Below, one piece after another: positions 42,565 through 50,944 of a stretch of 64,000 nucleotides of DNA (within the stretch, counting starts at the first letter, position 1; every line of letters begins with the position of its first letter). Source of the DNA: Marinomonas transparens (GTDB taxonomy: Bacteria > Pseudomonadota > Gammaproteobacteria > Pseudomonadales > Marinomonadaceae). The notes beneath the pieces were generated by a model. The model searched no databases. It was not told where the DNA came from and saw only the letters and a list, made by a program, of their open reading frames with translations. The stretch lies in contig NZ_JAEMNX010000024.1 of the NCBI RefSeq assembly GCF_016463975.1, positions 1 through 64,000 on the forward strand. The letters run 5' to 3'. A program made the position numbers and the translations under genes.

Positions 42565-42629
42565 GAAGCTTGCCCTCAAATAGTATGTTGGGAAAATTTG
42601 GTTCTATTAGCAAAATGGGTGCCCTGTTG

Positions 42630-43295
42630 TTAACGAGAAAAAAGTCTTTTAAAATCAATATTTTGCTCTTCTCGACTTTCTAGGATAAGAGAGGCTTTGA
42701 TGTGTTTAAGGTGGTCTCTCATCCATTTTTCTGCGTTATTGGCGTCTTTTTTGTCGAGTAGGTCGAGTAATTTCGAATGATCTCCACCATCACAACTCAC
42801 ACTGCCTCGGGTGCCGTAAGCCGCCAAGATAAGGGAGGACCGATAGCAGAGTTGTTCGACAAAGGCGGCGAGTATTCTATTCCCTGACAGCTTGGCGAGC
42901 TCGTAGTGGAAACGTGCGGTTAACTGAATACTGTCAGCCAATTGGCTATTTTGTTCTGCACTGTTTTCTTCTTGAACCATGGTTCTGAATGTCTGGGAGT
43001 GTGTTGTATTCCAATGTGGTAATAGCTCATGAATGAGTTGAGGTTCTATTAGGATGCGGCTGTCCAATACTTCTAAGGCTTCTGTTTCGTTGGGTCTGTT
43101 CACTTGAGCGCCTTTGTTCTTCACGATCACGACAAAGTGTTCTAGGGCTAACCTTTGCAATACTTTGCGAATGCCTGTGCGGCTAACGCCAAAGGCTACG
43201 GCAAGGCTGTCTTCTGGCAGACGTGCTCCAGGCGGTAATTGGTGTTCAATAATGGCTTTTAGAATTTGTTGGTAAATTTTTTCGTCATTGGACAT
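42630..43295 (-). CDS. GntR/FadR-type regulator next to allantoinase
   Basis: A 221-residue FadR-subfamily regulator: a winged helix with LPPGARLPEDSLAVAFGVSRTGIRKVLQRLALEHFVVI and an FCD domain (VLDSRILIEPQLIHELL, ARFHYELAKLSGNRILAAFVEQL, DHSKLLDLLDKKDANNAEKWMRDHL). It lies upstream of puuE on the same strand and may share its transcript. GTATACAA-type sequences precede it. It probably controls allantoin use, in addition to the RpiR regulator of the neighbouring operon. Confidence 0.87.
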   Translation of the reverse strand: MSNDEKIYQQILKAIIEHQLPPGARLPEDSLAVAFGVSRTGIRKVLQRLALEHFVVIVKNKGAQVNRPNETEALEVLDSRILIEPQLIHELLPHWNTTHSQTFRTMVQEENSAEQNSQLADSIQLTARFHYELAKLSGNRILAAFVEQLCYRSSLILAAYGTRGSVSCDGGDHSKLLDLLDKKDANNAEKWMRDHLKHIKASLILESREEQNIDFKRLFSR

Positions 43296-43312
43296 AGGTT
43301 ATTCTCTTGAAG

Positions 43313-43550
43313 ATGGTATACAACTTGTTTTATTTATATACCTAGCAGCTCATCAATATAACACGACAAAATGATCTTCACATCTTCAACAAAAGCATTG
43401 AACACTGTGCATTATATTGGGTTTAAATCGGAGCTTTCGCCTTTTTATGGTGCTCTATTATTTTACAGGCGATTGAAAGCTTGTTTCTCGGTCAAGTAAA
43501 AGGCTCAGGCTTTTTAGCGCATAGTAGGGGGGGGGGCATTGTATACAATG
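43313..43550. promoter_or_regulatory. GTATAC-type operators upstream of the GntR gene
   Basis: CATTGTATACAATG (43537-43550) is a perfect 14-bp palindrome. ATGGTATACAAC (43313-43324), about 20 bases before the GntR start, shares its core. TTGTATACAA is a form often bound by FadR-family proteins, so both may be sites for this regulator. The distal one lies 240 bases upstream. Confidence 0.5.
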
Positions 43551-43641
43551 GGTCGAGAGGAATGTGGCTATAAAGTAAGAAGCTGAACAGCGTCTTGGGC
43601 CCAGTAATAAAGGTGTGTTATTTGAGCAAGGTCAAAAGTAG

Positions 43642-43676
43642 AAAGGCCCCGTACTTGTATAAGTACAGGGCCTTTT
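43642..43676 (-). terminator. Terminator of the chemoreceptor gene
   Basis: AAAGGCCC-C-GTACTT pairs with AAGTAC-A-GGGCCTTTT around GTAT, with one mismatch. On the minus strand a loose T-rich stretch follows; on the plus strand a TTTT follows as well. Confidence 0.7.
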
Positions 43677-43733
43677 AGTATTTTAGATGACCTCCTAAAT
43701 TGATAATCTTGCGCTGCTGCTAGCTCAGTAAGA

Positions 43734-45428
43734 TTAGCATTTAAAGTGGCTTAAGTTATCGTTTAAATCGTTCAGTCGCATCGCTACGTTTTCGCTCGAT
43801 TGCACCGCAGATTGAGTGTCTGTACGAGTTTCTTCTGCGATCTTGTTGATGTTTTCGATACTCGTTTGGACTAGCTCAGCCATGGCAGATTGCTCTTCTG
43901 CGGCGGTGGCGATTTGGGCGTTAAACGCAGAGATTTCATTAACGGCGATGGCTGCTTCATCAAACACTTCAGAAGTTCGTTGGCTTTTTTCTAGACATTC
44001 CTCTGTTACCGCGCTGCCTTTATTCATGCTTTCCATTGCTTTGCTCGCTTCCTGTTGCAACTTCTCAACAAGGGCTTGAATGTCTACGGTTGACTCTTGT
44101 GTGCGTTGCGCTAGGGTGCGGACTTCATCGGCAACGACGGCAAATCCTCGGCCTGTTTCGCCAGCCCTAGCGGCCTCGATAGCAGCATTAAGCGCCAGTA
44201 AGTTAGTCTGTTCAGCAATCCCTTGAATAGTATCTAAGACGGTACCAATATTATCGGTTTCTTTTACTAAAGCACTGATGTCAGTGGAGGTGTCTTGAAC
44301 GTCTCTGGCGAGGCTTTTAATGATGTCCTGAGATTCATCGGCGGACTTTTTACCTTCAAGAACTCTGGCTTTGACGCGTTCAGCCACTTCTGACGCTTCT
44401 ATGGTATGTTGTGCCACTTCTGCTGTGGCAAGGCTCATATGCTTTACCGACTCATTGACTTGTCGTGTTTCTGCTTGTTGGTTTTCTACACCACTGAGGG
44501 TGTTTTGGATGATACCTAACGCTGTGTCAGACGATTTGCCTAGAGATTCTGCGGAAGTATTAACGTTTTGAATGGTGCTTTGCAGTTTGGCCATGAAACT
44601 GTCGAAAATATTAGATATTTGACCTAGTTCGTCCGTGCTTGGGCTATTAATTCGATAGGTAAGGTCGCCATCACCCGTGACGACAGCTTGTACTCTCTGA
44701 ATTAAGTATTGCAAAGGGTTCGTGATGGAACGACCAATGAAAAAGGGAATGATGATGCCCAATAAGAAGGCAATCGCTAAAAGCGTTGTGATATTAGAAA
44801 TGGCGCTGAGTTCATCTTTTTCGGCTTGGTTCGCGGCGCTTAATGAGAATTCTTGTGCCTGATTAAGTAGTGCGACTAGCTGCCCCGCGACCAGAGTGTT
44901 TTCTTTTTCTAGAGCGTAGACTTTGTTTAATGCCGATTTAATGCCCTCTGCTTTCATTGTGTCTAGGAAATCTAATGTGGCTTTTTCGAGATGGCTAAAT
45001 TGTTCTTCTATTCCTTTAAAGCTTTCTAGAAGCGTTGAATATTTTGCTTTTTCCTGTTCTGAGTGCAATGAGTCTATAGCTGATTCCAGGCTGCTTTCTA
45101 AGTCGTATAGTTCGGTATGAAGTTGGTCGGTTTTTTCTTTAAGTTTATTGATTAAAGCCAAGGTCTCTTCTGAGATATCATGACCATTAACGAGGTCAAT
45201 CAGGGCGTGAGAAATGACCTTTTCAAATAAAATGCTTTCTTCTAGCTGGTGTTCAGTAATGACTGAAATGCTTCGGGAAAGAGGGATGTTGGTGTGTGCT
45301 ATATCGGTTATTTCTTTGCCTATTTTAAACATGCTGGTAAGGCTGACGTAGCCTAAAAATGCGATAATAAGGAGCTGTATGGCACTCATTATGAATATTT
45401 TTTGGGAAATTTTTACGTGACGTAGCAT
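43734..45428 (-). CDS. Methyl-accepting chemotaxis protein
   Basis: A 564-residue receptor: membrane helix about 10-32, periplasmic four-helix-bundle sensor (about 35-205), second helix about 212-234, HAMP ([28 protein letters not shown]), and a long cytoplasmic coiled coil with the signalling tip [38 protein letters not shown]. It relays a periplasmic signal to CheA/CheW. No CheR-docking pentapeptide is seen at the C-terminus, which ends LSHFKC. It is monocistronic; a Fur-like site lies about 250 bases before its start. The ligand is unknown. Confidence 0.93.
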   Translation of the reverse strand: MLRHVKISQKIFIMSAIQLLIIAFLGYVSLTSMFKIGKEITDIAHTNIPLSRSISVITEHQLEESILFEKVISHALIDLVNGHDISEETLALINKLKEKTDQLHTELYDLESSLESAIDSLHSEQEKAKYSTLLESFKGIEEQFSHLEKATLDFLDTMKAEGIKSALNKVYALEKENTLVAGQLVALLNQAQEFSLSAANQAEKDELSAISNITTLLAIAFLLGIIIPFFIGRSITNPLQYLIQRVQAVVTGDGDLTYRINSPSTDELGQISNIFDSFMAKLQSTIQNVNTSAESLGKSSDTALGIIQNTLSGVENQQAETRQVNESVKHMSLATAEVAQHTIEASEVAERVKARVLEGKKSADESQDIIKSLARDVQDTSTDISALVKETDNIGTVLDTIQGIAEQTNLLALNAAIEAARAGETGRGFAVVADEVRTLAQRTQESTVDIQALVEKLQQEASKAMESMNKGSAVTEECLEKSQRTSEVFDEAAIAVNEISAFNAQIATAAEEQSAMAELVQTSIENINKIAEETRTDTQSAVQSSENVAMRLNDLNDNLSHFKC

Positions 45429-45838
45429 AGGTTACTTCCATCCTGATTAAAATATTGATCCTTGAGTAGAGTCTTTGGAGTGAGCGCTAAAAAATAATAT
45501 CGAATGGCTTCCTCTAGCGTTATGGAACGATCTCGATCTGATTTTTTGCTTTTGCTGTTCCCACGTATCTAAGACATTACTTTTGGATAAGCCGAACTTA
45601 TAACTAACCATAGTATGAGATGATTCTGTTTACTATAAAAAAGCGCTTCAGTTACATTCTGGTAACAATTTTTTGTGATTACTGAGAATCAATATCAAAA
45701 AATGATTGTGAGTTATTGGAGATGGCAGATGGCAGCGGCTAAATAAGCTGCCATCATAAATTGAATCTCTGAAGAAGGAAAAATTGCTCTAACCTACTCA
45801 GCTTGAAGGAATCGGCGAGGTTTACTTTATCGCGTCAA
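45429..45838. other. Gap between chemoreceptor and LysE genes
   Basis: This 410-base gap shows no gene. A Fur-like sequence lies at 45678-45696; the remainder is AT-rich with nothing recognised. Confidence 0.6.
45678..45696. promoter_or_regulatory. Fur-box-like sequence
   Basis: ATTACTGAGAATCAATATC agrees with GATAATGATAATCATTATC at 14 of 19 positions by eye. It lies about 250 bases before the chemoreceptor start, far for a direct operator. It could also be a chance match in AT-rich DNA. Confidence 0.3.
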
Positions 45839-46477
45839 TTAGCTTGCATTTTTTACTTGAAACAAACTAATGCCCATGAGGATGAAAAGCCCACCACTAA
45901 CACGTTGAAACCACTTCCCTGCGTTTGAGTTGCGTACCAGTGTTTTCGTTTGTTGGGCTAAATAACCGTAGGTGGTGAGTGAAAGGAATGAAAACAACAT
46001 GAAGATGCCTGTCATTATGATGAACTGAAGTAGAATCGCTTGGGTCATATCCAAAAATTGCGGGAACAAGGCGGCGAAAAACAGAATTGGCTTTGGGTTG
46101 GTCACCGCCACAATTAGCCCTTCTTTGAAGTAAGAAAATAAACCGCGTTCACTCTTTATAGTGTCAGGGGAATGCATTGCTGGTTTAGGTTTTCGCGTGG
46201 CGCGTAGCTGTTTGATGCCTAAATAAATAAGGTAAGCAGCCCCAATAATTTTGACCGCCATGAACAAACTTGATGAGGCCATCAGGATGGCACTGAGTCC
46301 GCTGATGGAGAGCAAGGAAAGGAAGAAAAGGCCGATAATATTACCTAGAGCCGACACCATAACGGCTTTTATTCCCCGTGATGCGCCGTTATACAGGGCA
46401 AGAAAAACCGCAGGGCCGGGACTGATAATATAAAAGAAGGCAACAGCAGCATAAATGAATAGGGTGTGGTGGTTCAT
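45839..46477 (-). CDS. LysE/RhtB-family amino-acid exporter
   Basis: A 212-residue membrane protein with five or six helices and the family pattern AAVAFFYIISPGPAVFLALYNGASRGIKAVMVSALGNIIGL and a later GLIVAVTNPKPILFFAALFPQF. The family exports amino acids such as threonine, homoserine or lysine. GAGGGT is 4 bases before the ATG at 46477; a longer frame would add an unlikely N-terminus. It lies downstream of the Amt/small-protein operon but is separated from it by a terminator. Confidence 0.88.
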   Translation of the reverse strand: MNHHTLFIYAAVAFFYIISPGPAVFLALYNGASRGIKAVMVSALGNIIGLFFLSLLSISGLSAILMASSSLFMAVKIIGAAYLIYLGIKQLRATRKPKPAMHSPDTIKSERGLFSYFKEGLIVAVTNPKPILFFAALFPQFLDMTQAILLQFIIMTGIFMLFSFLSLTTYGYLAQQTKTLVRNSNAGKWFQRVSGGLFILMGISLFQVKNAS

Positions 46478-46572
46478 AAAGACCCTCGTTGGATTGGTAA
46501 GTTTAGGGAAGGTGCTCTGTAGCACTCATTAATTCTAATAAAAAACTCTCTCATTAGATTTGATTCTAAAAT

Positions 46573-46604
46573 AAAAACGCTCGATGGCAGGCATCGAGCG
46601 TTTT
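46573..46604 (-). terminator. Terminator of the amt/small-protein operon
   Basis: AAAACGCTCGATG pairs perfectly with CATCGAGCGTTTT over a GCAGG loop. On the minus strand TTTTTATTTT follows. It ends the transcript of the ammonium transporter and its 54-codon companion. Confidence 0.9.
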
Positions 46605-46656
46605 GACTGAAATAAATCTGCACCTATTTCAGAAAGATGATCAAATAGTGATCCTC

Positions 46657-46821
46657 TTACTTGGTATTTTCGAAGGCTTCTTTTTCATGTTTCATAATGA
46701 AGCGAATCAGCCCGACAACAATACCTGTTACGCCAGCACTGAATAGAACCAAAGCCATCGGACTGTCGGCAAAGGTAAAGTAAGCCGAGACGTTTTCCCA
46801 CGTTGTAATAGATGTGCCCAT
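46657..46821 (-). CDS. Small single-helix membrane protein (54 aa) cotranscribed with amt
   Basis: This 54-codon gene begins 2 bases after the amt stop codon, with a perfect AAGGAG placed in the last amt codons 9-10 bases before its ATG. The product starts MGTSITTWENVSAYFTFADS, has one membrane helix (residues about 22-42, PMALVLFSAGVTGIVVGLI) and a charged tail (RFIMKHEKEAFENTK). A terminator follows, so it is a true member of the amt transcript. I do not recognise the family. A small subunit or regulator of the Amt channel is possible by context only. Strong ribosome-binding site, coupling and terminator make it a real gene despite its size. Confidence 0.8.
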   Translation of the reverse strand: MGTSITTWENVSAYFTFADSPMALVLFSAGVTGIVVGLIRFIMKHEKEAFENTK

Positions 46822-46823
46822 AA

Positions 46824-48185
46824 TTATGCTCCTTTCGCTTCTAGATCGCCCATGTCAGCACCTTTAGAGGTACTCGCTGGGACGGTTTCTGGATAAGGGT
46901 GTGTAAGGATTTCAACTTCATCAAGACCTAGGTCTTCTACGTTTTCAGGAACACGTAGCATGTTGAACTTCTTAAGAAGATAAGACACTAGGTAACCTGG
47001 AACGAAACCAAGCACCATCATGACAATGGCACAGACGGTTTGACCGTATAAGCTAATGGCTGGATTACCATCCATATTTGGTGTGCCGCCAGCGAATACA
47101 CCAACTAGAATAACCGCAACAACCCCAGTGACACCGTGAACAGCAACCGCGCCAACCGCATCATCGATGCCACGTTTTTCAAGCAGTTTTGCGGCACCAA
47201 CCGCAATGAAGCTGACGCACGTTGCGATAATGAATGCTAAGCCCGGATCGTACAAATCCAAACCCGCTGCCACAGAAATGATACCGACTAAGCCGCCAGA
47301 CATGGTCCAGAAAGGGTCACGAGTAGCAATATAGCAACCGATAACACCACCAGCGAAGCCCATCAAGGTATTGAAAGCAAAAGCCGATAGGTTAGTGGGT
47401 GTGTTGTAGATAGTCGTCCAACCCGTTTCGCCACCATTAAAGATGATACAACCGCCAAGGAATCCAAAGAAACCAAAGATGATCATCATCAAACCAATTA
47501 AGGTCATGGGTAAGTTATGGGCTTTGATTTGCTGTGGAACGCCTTCAATGAATTTACCAACACGAGGCCCTAGGTTGATCAATACACCAAGGGTGAAGAA
47601 ACCAGCAATGGCGTGTACCACCCCAGAAGCGCCAACATCATGGTAGCCCATTTCAGTCAGCATCCAGCCGTCTGGATGCCAGCCCCAAGCACCGGCTAAA
47701 ATCCAAACGCCACTACCAAGAATGACGGTGAGAATTAAGAAGGCACTCACGCGAATACGTTCAATAACGGCACCAGACATAATAGAGCCTGTTGTTGCAC
47801 CGAATAAGGCGAATGCCGCCCAGAAAATCCCTGTGCCCATGTCTTGAACATCAGGCCCCATGCTTTGCGCCCACGGTAATGCCGCAGAGGCTTCAGCCGG
47901 AATTAACCCGCCTGGGAAGGCGTTGTAAATCCACCAGCCGAACAGGTAAAAAGTGGGAATAATGACGGCCAGTGCAAGGATGTTTTTAACACCGGCTGCC
48001 AATGCGTTTTTACTACGAGATGCCCCCATTTCGTAGGCTAAGAAGCCTGCGTGAATCATTACCATGATGGCGGTACACCACCAGTAAAAGACTTCTACAT
48101 TCATTGCTTGATGCATGTTGAATACCGCTTGCTGCGCATCGAGCGCGGCTTGCAGGGATTCAAGCGTTGGAGTTTCTGTCGCCAT
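46824..48185 (-). CDS. amt: Ammonium transporter (Amt family)
   Basis: A 453-residue Amt channel with eleven or so helices. Visible signatures are MVMIHAGFLAYEMGASRSKN, FALFGATTGSIMSGAVIERIR, AGAWGWHPDGWM, DVGASGVVHAIAGFFTLG and AVAVHGVTGVVAVILVGV, including the twin histidines of the pore (in VVHAI and VHGVTG). The N-terminus is longer than in classical AmtB and lacks a clear cleaved signal. AAGGAAC precedes the ATG. It is followed immediately by the 54-residue protein gene. No glnK is adjacent. A sigma-54-like element lies about 225 bases upstream, which would fit nitrogen control. Confidence 0.93.
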   Translation of the reverse strand: MATETPTLESLQAALDAQQAVFNMHQAMNVEVFYWWCTAIMVMIHAGFLAYEMGASRSKNALAAGVKNILALAVIIPTFYLFGWWIYNAFPGGLIPAEASAALPWAQSMGPDVQDMGTGIFWAAFALFGATTGSIMSGAVIERIRVSAFLILTVILGSGVWILAGAWGWHPDGWMLTEMGYHDVGASGVVHAIAGFFTLGVLINLGPRVGKFIEGVPQQIKAHNLPMTLIGLMMIIFGFFGFLGGCIIFNGGETGWTTIYNTPTNLSAFAFNTLMGFAGGVIGCYIATRDPFWTMSGGLVGIISVAAGLDLYDPGLAFIIATCVSFIAVGAAKLLEKRGIDDAVGAVAVHGVTGVVAVILVGVFAGGTPNMDGNPAISLYGQTVCAIVMMVLGFVPGYLVSYLLKKFNMLRVPENVEDLGLDEVEILTHPYPETVPASTSKGADMGDLEAKGA

Positions 48186-48406
48186 AATATTGTTCCTTAT
48201 TGTGGAGTATATGTATCACAGAACCTTTAGTTCAGTGATGGTATTACGCCGTTTTCAATCCTTAATTTGGCACTATCAGGGTCACGTCTTACGCGTTATT
48301 TGCTGATATTTATCTATCCTTGAGAAAATATTGATAAGAATGTTTCAACGATTTTTTTGCCATTCAGAATCTGATTGCCATGTTGAATATCTACACTGAT
48401 TAAAAG

Positions 48407-48422
48407 AGCAAATAGCATGCCC
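48407..48422 (-). promoter_or_regulatory. Sigma-54-like -24/-12 element for amt
   Basis: On the minus strand GGGCATGCTATTTGCT matches TGGCACG-N4-TTGCW at all but two of the defined positions, with GG and GC at correct spacing. It would give a leader of about 210 bases before amt. NtrC sites were not identified upstream. Confidence 0.42.
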
Positions 48423-48513
48423 ACTTTTGCAAGTTTGATATTTTAATTTTTCCTACGAAGCGCTTGCTAGCAAAGGGATAGGGGGGATTTTGATAGATAA
48501 GGAAAAAAAACAT

Positions 48514-48549
48514 AAAAAGGCCCGATTTTTTCAAATTCAGGCCTTTTTT
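48514..48549 (-). terminator. Terminator of the ethanolamine operon
   Basis: On the minus strand AAAAAGGCCTGA pairs with TCGGGCCTTTTT around a loop of about a dozen bases, then TATG and T8 follow. It ends the eutB-eutC-permease transcript. Confidence 0.82.
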
Positions 48550-48592
48550 CTACCAAATAGAGACGGTTTTTTTCACCAAATTAGGTTGGTGT

Positions 48593-49987
48593 TTAGAGAG
48601 CGGCTTCCGCTTCTGCCAACATGGCGAATTCTTCTTCTGGTGTTTTCGCAACAAGGTGCTTTTTGCTGTAGAAAAAGAAGTAAACTGCACCGATTAGGAA
48701 CAAGACTAGTGTGTAGTTGAACGCTCTTGGGTCATAAGCGTATACCCCAGTTAATGCTAGTAATGACAAAACGAACGCGACCGACGAGGTAAAAATGCCG
48801 CCCGGTGTTTTATATGGGCGATGCATGTCAGGTTGCTTGATCCGCAGCAAGATATGGCTGAGCGCCATTAGGGCATAAGAAACCGTGGCACCGACAACGG
48901 CCATGGCCAACATTAGGTCGCCTTCACCAGTTAATGACGCTAGAAAACCTAAAATCCCTGGAACGATCAAAGCGCGAGAAGGGACTTTACGTTTGTCTGT
49001 TACCGATAAGCTCTGTGGAATATAACCCGCACGAGATAGGGCAAACACTAAACGGCTGTAACCGTAAATGATGGAGAAGAAAGAGGCGATTAACCCTGCT
49101 AAACCTAATACGTTTACCACGGTCGCTAAGGTTTCATGGCCTGCGACATTAAGTGCATCGACTAAAGGAACGGCACTTTTTCCGATTGCATCGGCACCGG
49201 CGGCGCCTGCTAAGAGAAAAACCACTAATAGGGCGGTAAAAAGCAGGAAGACCATCGCGCCGATAATGCCTTTCGGTACATCCTTGGCCGGGTCTTTTGC
49301 TTCTTCGGCAGCCAATGGTACGCCTTCCACCGCGAGAAATAACCACATGCCAAATGGTAAGGCGGCCCATACACCATACCAGCCCATTGGCATGAATGCC
49401 GAGGCACCATTGGCATCGGTGACGGCCACGTCAAATAAACGGTTAGTGTCGAAATCACCAATCAAGGCCACCGCCGTGGCAATAATGGCAATGACGGCTA
49501 AGGCACTGATGACCATCATGACTTTTAGTGCTTCACCGGCACCGGCTAAATGAATGCCAATGAAGATGATATAAAATGCGGCGTAGACCCAAGGTCCATT
49601 GAAGCCCAATAGGGCTTCTACCGCTGAACCGATAAAGATAACAATCGCCGCTGGAGCGAGGGCGTATTCAATTAAGACAGCCAAACCTGTTAGGTAACCA
49701 CCTGTTGGCCCCATGGCTTGACGAGCAAAGCTATAGCCACCGCCCGCCGCCGGAATCGCTGCTGACATTTCGGCGAGAGACAGTACCAGAGTAAAATACA
49801 TTACGGCCATGAGTCCGGCGGCAATGGCAAAACCACCCCAACCGGCTTCGGCGATGCCAAAATTCCAACCAGCAAAGTCACCTGAAATAACATAAGAAAC
49901 CCCGAGGCCGGCAAGCAGAATCCAGCCTGCTGAACCGCGTTTTAACTGACGCTTTGCTAAGTATTCTTTATCCATTGGTTCTGACAT
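48593..49987 (-). CDS. Ethanolamine permease (APC superfamily)
   Basis: A 464-residue amino-acid/polyamine/organocation permease with about twelve helices. Its N-terminal GSAGWILLAGLGVSYVISGDFAGWNFGIAEAGWGG and AAGGGYSFARQAMGPTGGYLTGLA are typical of the ethanolamine permease (EutP/Eat) branch. It follows eutC with a 69-base gap and would import ethanolamine for the ammonia-lyase. The ATG at 49987 is 7 bases after AAGGAA; an earlier ATG is too close to that SD. Confidence 0.9.
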   Translation of the reverse strand: MSEPMDKEYLAKRQLKRGSAGWILLAGLGVSYVISGDFAGWNFGIAEAGWGGFAIAAGLMAVMYFTLVLSLAEMSAAIPAAGGGYSFARQAMGPTGGYLTGLAVLIEYALAPAAIVIFIGSAVEALLGFNGPWVYAAFYIIFIGIHLAGAGEALKVMMVISALAVIAIIATAVALIGDFDTNRLFDVAVTDANGASAFMPMGWYGVWAALPFGMWLFLAVEGVPLAAEEAKDPAKDVPKGIIGAMVFLLFTALLVVFLLAGAAGADAIGKSAVPLVDALNVAGHETLATVVNVLGLAGLIASFFSIIYGYSRLVFALSRAGYIPQSLSVTDKRKVPSRALIVPGILGFLASLTGEGDLMLAMAVVGATVSYALMALSHILLRIKQPDMHRPYKTPGGIFTSSVAFVLSLLALTGVYAYDPRAFNYTLVLFLIGAVYFFFYSKKHLVAKTPEEEFAMLAEAEAAL

Positions 49988-50056
49988 AGTCATTTCCTTA
50001 TTCGCTAATTTTTTGTTTTTTCTTCCGTAGCCGTGTGGCTTTTAGTATTTCCATGG

Positions 50057-50944
50057 CTAAGAAATAAGAAAGTTTTCGGATTCCTTGCTTGTGTCTATCA
50101 CTCGCTCATCATCTGATCTGTCTTTTAATGTCACTCCGGATAGTTTCAAGGTTCGTGCTTCGTTTAATAAGTAAAAGGCTTTGCGGGCGGCTTCTTGGTA
50201 AACCAATCCCGCAGGACGAACATTGGAAATGCAATTTCGGTAAGCATCGGTATAGCCGACTTTTCCACCCCAGGTAAGGTACAAGCCAAGGCTATCTGGT
50301 GAGCTCAGTCCCGGACGTTCGCCGATTAATACGAGAACGCATTTTGCGTTGAGGCGTTGGCAAATATCGTCGCCAATGGCGACTCGGCCTTGTTCTACAA
50401 TGCAGATCGGTGCGATGTTCCAGTTGTCTTTTTGGGTGTCTTTTCGAGAGAGCTTATGGGGTTGAATGTGACTAAAAAGTGCGTTTAAAAAAGGTAAGGT
50501 ATTTTGCTCAATGGCACGCGAGGAGAGACCATCGACTACGGCAATGGCAAGGTCATAACTTTGATAAGAGGTTTGCGAATGTTGTTGGCTATGCTTGTCC
50601 AGCTTTTGTGCGGAGGTTTGGTCAAGCAAGCGACCGTAATCTGGACGCTGTAAATAGGTTGCGCGATCCGTCGCGCGGCTGTGCAGCAATAGGGGGGCAC
50701 AGTCAGGAGCCCAGTCCTGTTCCATTAGGGCGTCTGCTAGTTGGGCAGAATCGAGTTGTGTATGCACCGCATCAATCGCTTGTGCATGGGCGAGCTGGAA
50801 AGCCAGTAAGTGCTTGGTCGGGACACTAATGCCCGAACGACCTAAGCCAACGCGAGCATCGGTAAAGGCGTTAAGTTTACGCCAAGCGTTTTTGGTCACG
50901 GGTTCCGCATGGGGATGAGTTGGGAAAGATTTGTCTTGGCTCAT
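50057..50944 (-). CDS. eutC: Ethanolamine ammonia-lyase small subunit
   Basis: A 295-residue EutC: DARVGLGRSGISVPTKHLLAFQLAHAQAIDAVHTQLD near the start, LAIAVVDGLSSRAIEQN, IGERPGLSSPDSLGLYLTW and NCISNVRPAGLVYQEAARKAFYLLNEA. It pairs with EutB to split ethanolamine into acetaldehyde and ammonia with adenosylcobalamin. Its ATG overlaps the eutB stop (ATGA), showing translational coupling. Confidence 0.95.
   Translation of the reverse strand: MSQDKSFPTHPHAEPVTKNAWRKLNAFTDARVGLGRSGISVPTKHLLAFQLAHAQAIDAVHTQLDSAQLADALMEQDWAPDCAPLLLHSRATDRATYLQRPDYGRLLDQTSAQKLDKHSQQHSQTSYQSYDLAIAVVDGLSSRAIEQNTLPFLNALFSHIQPHKLSRKDTQKDNWNIAPICIVEQGRVAIGDDICQRLNAKCVLVLIGERPGLSSPDSLGLYLTWGGKVGYTDAYRNCISNVRPAGLVYQEAARKAFYLLNEARTLKLSGVTLKDRSDDERVIDTSKESENFLIS

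Larger units (their letters stand above)
43296..43733. other. Gap between GntR and chemoreceptor genes
   Basis: No gene is seen. The gap holds two GTATAC-centred motifs (43313-43324 and 43537-43550), a run of ten G (43527-43536) and the terminator of the chemoreceptor gene. Confidence 0.6.
48186..48592. other. Gap upstream of amt and downstream of the ethanolamine permease gene
   Basis: It contains the sigma-54-like promoter of amt at 48407-48422 and the terminator of the permease gene at its right end. No gene is seen in the 407 bases. Confidence 0.6.
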
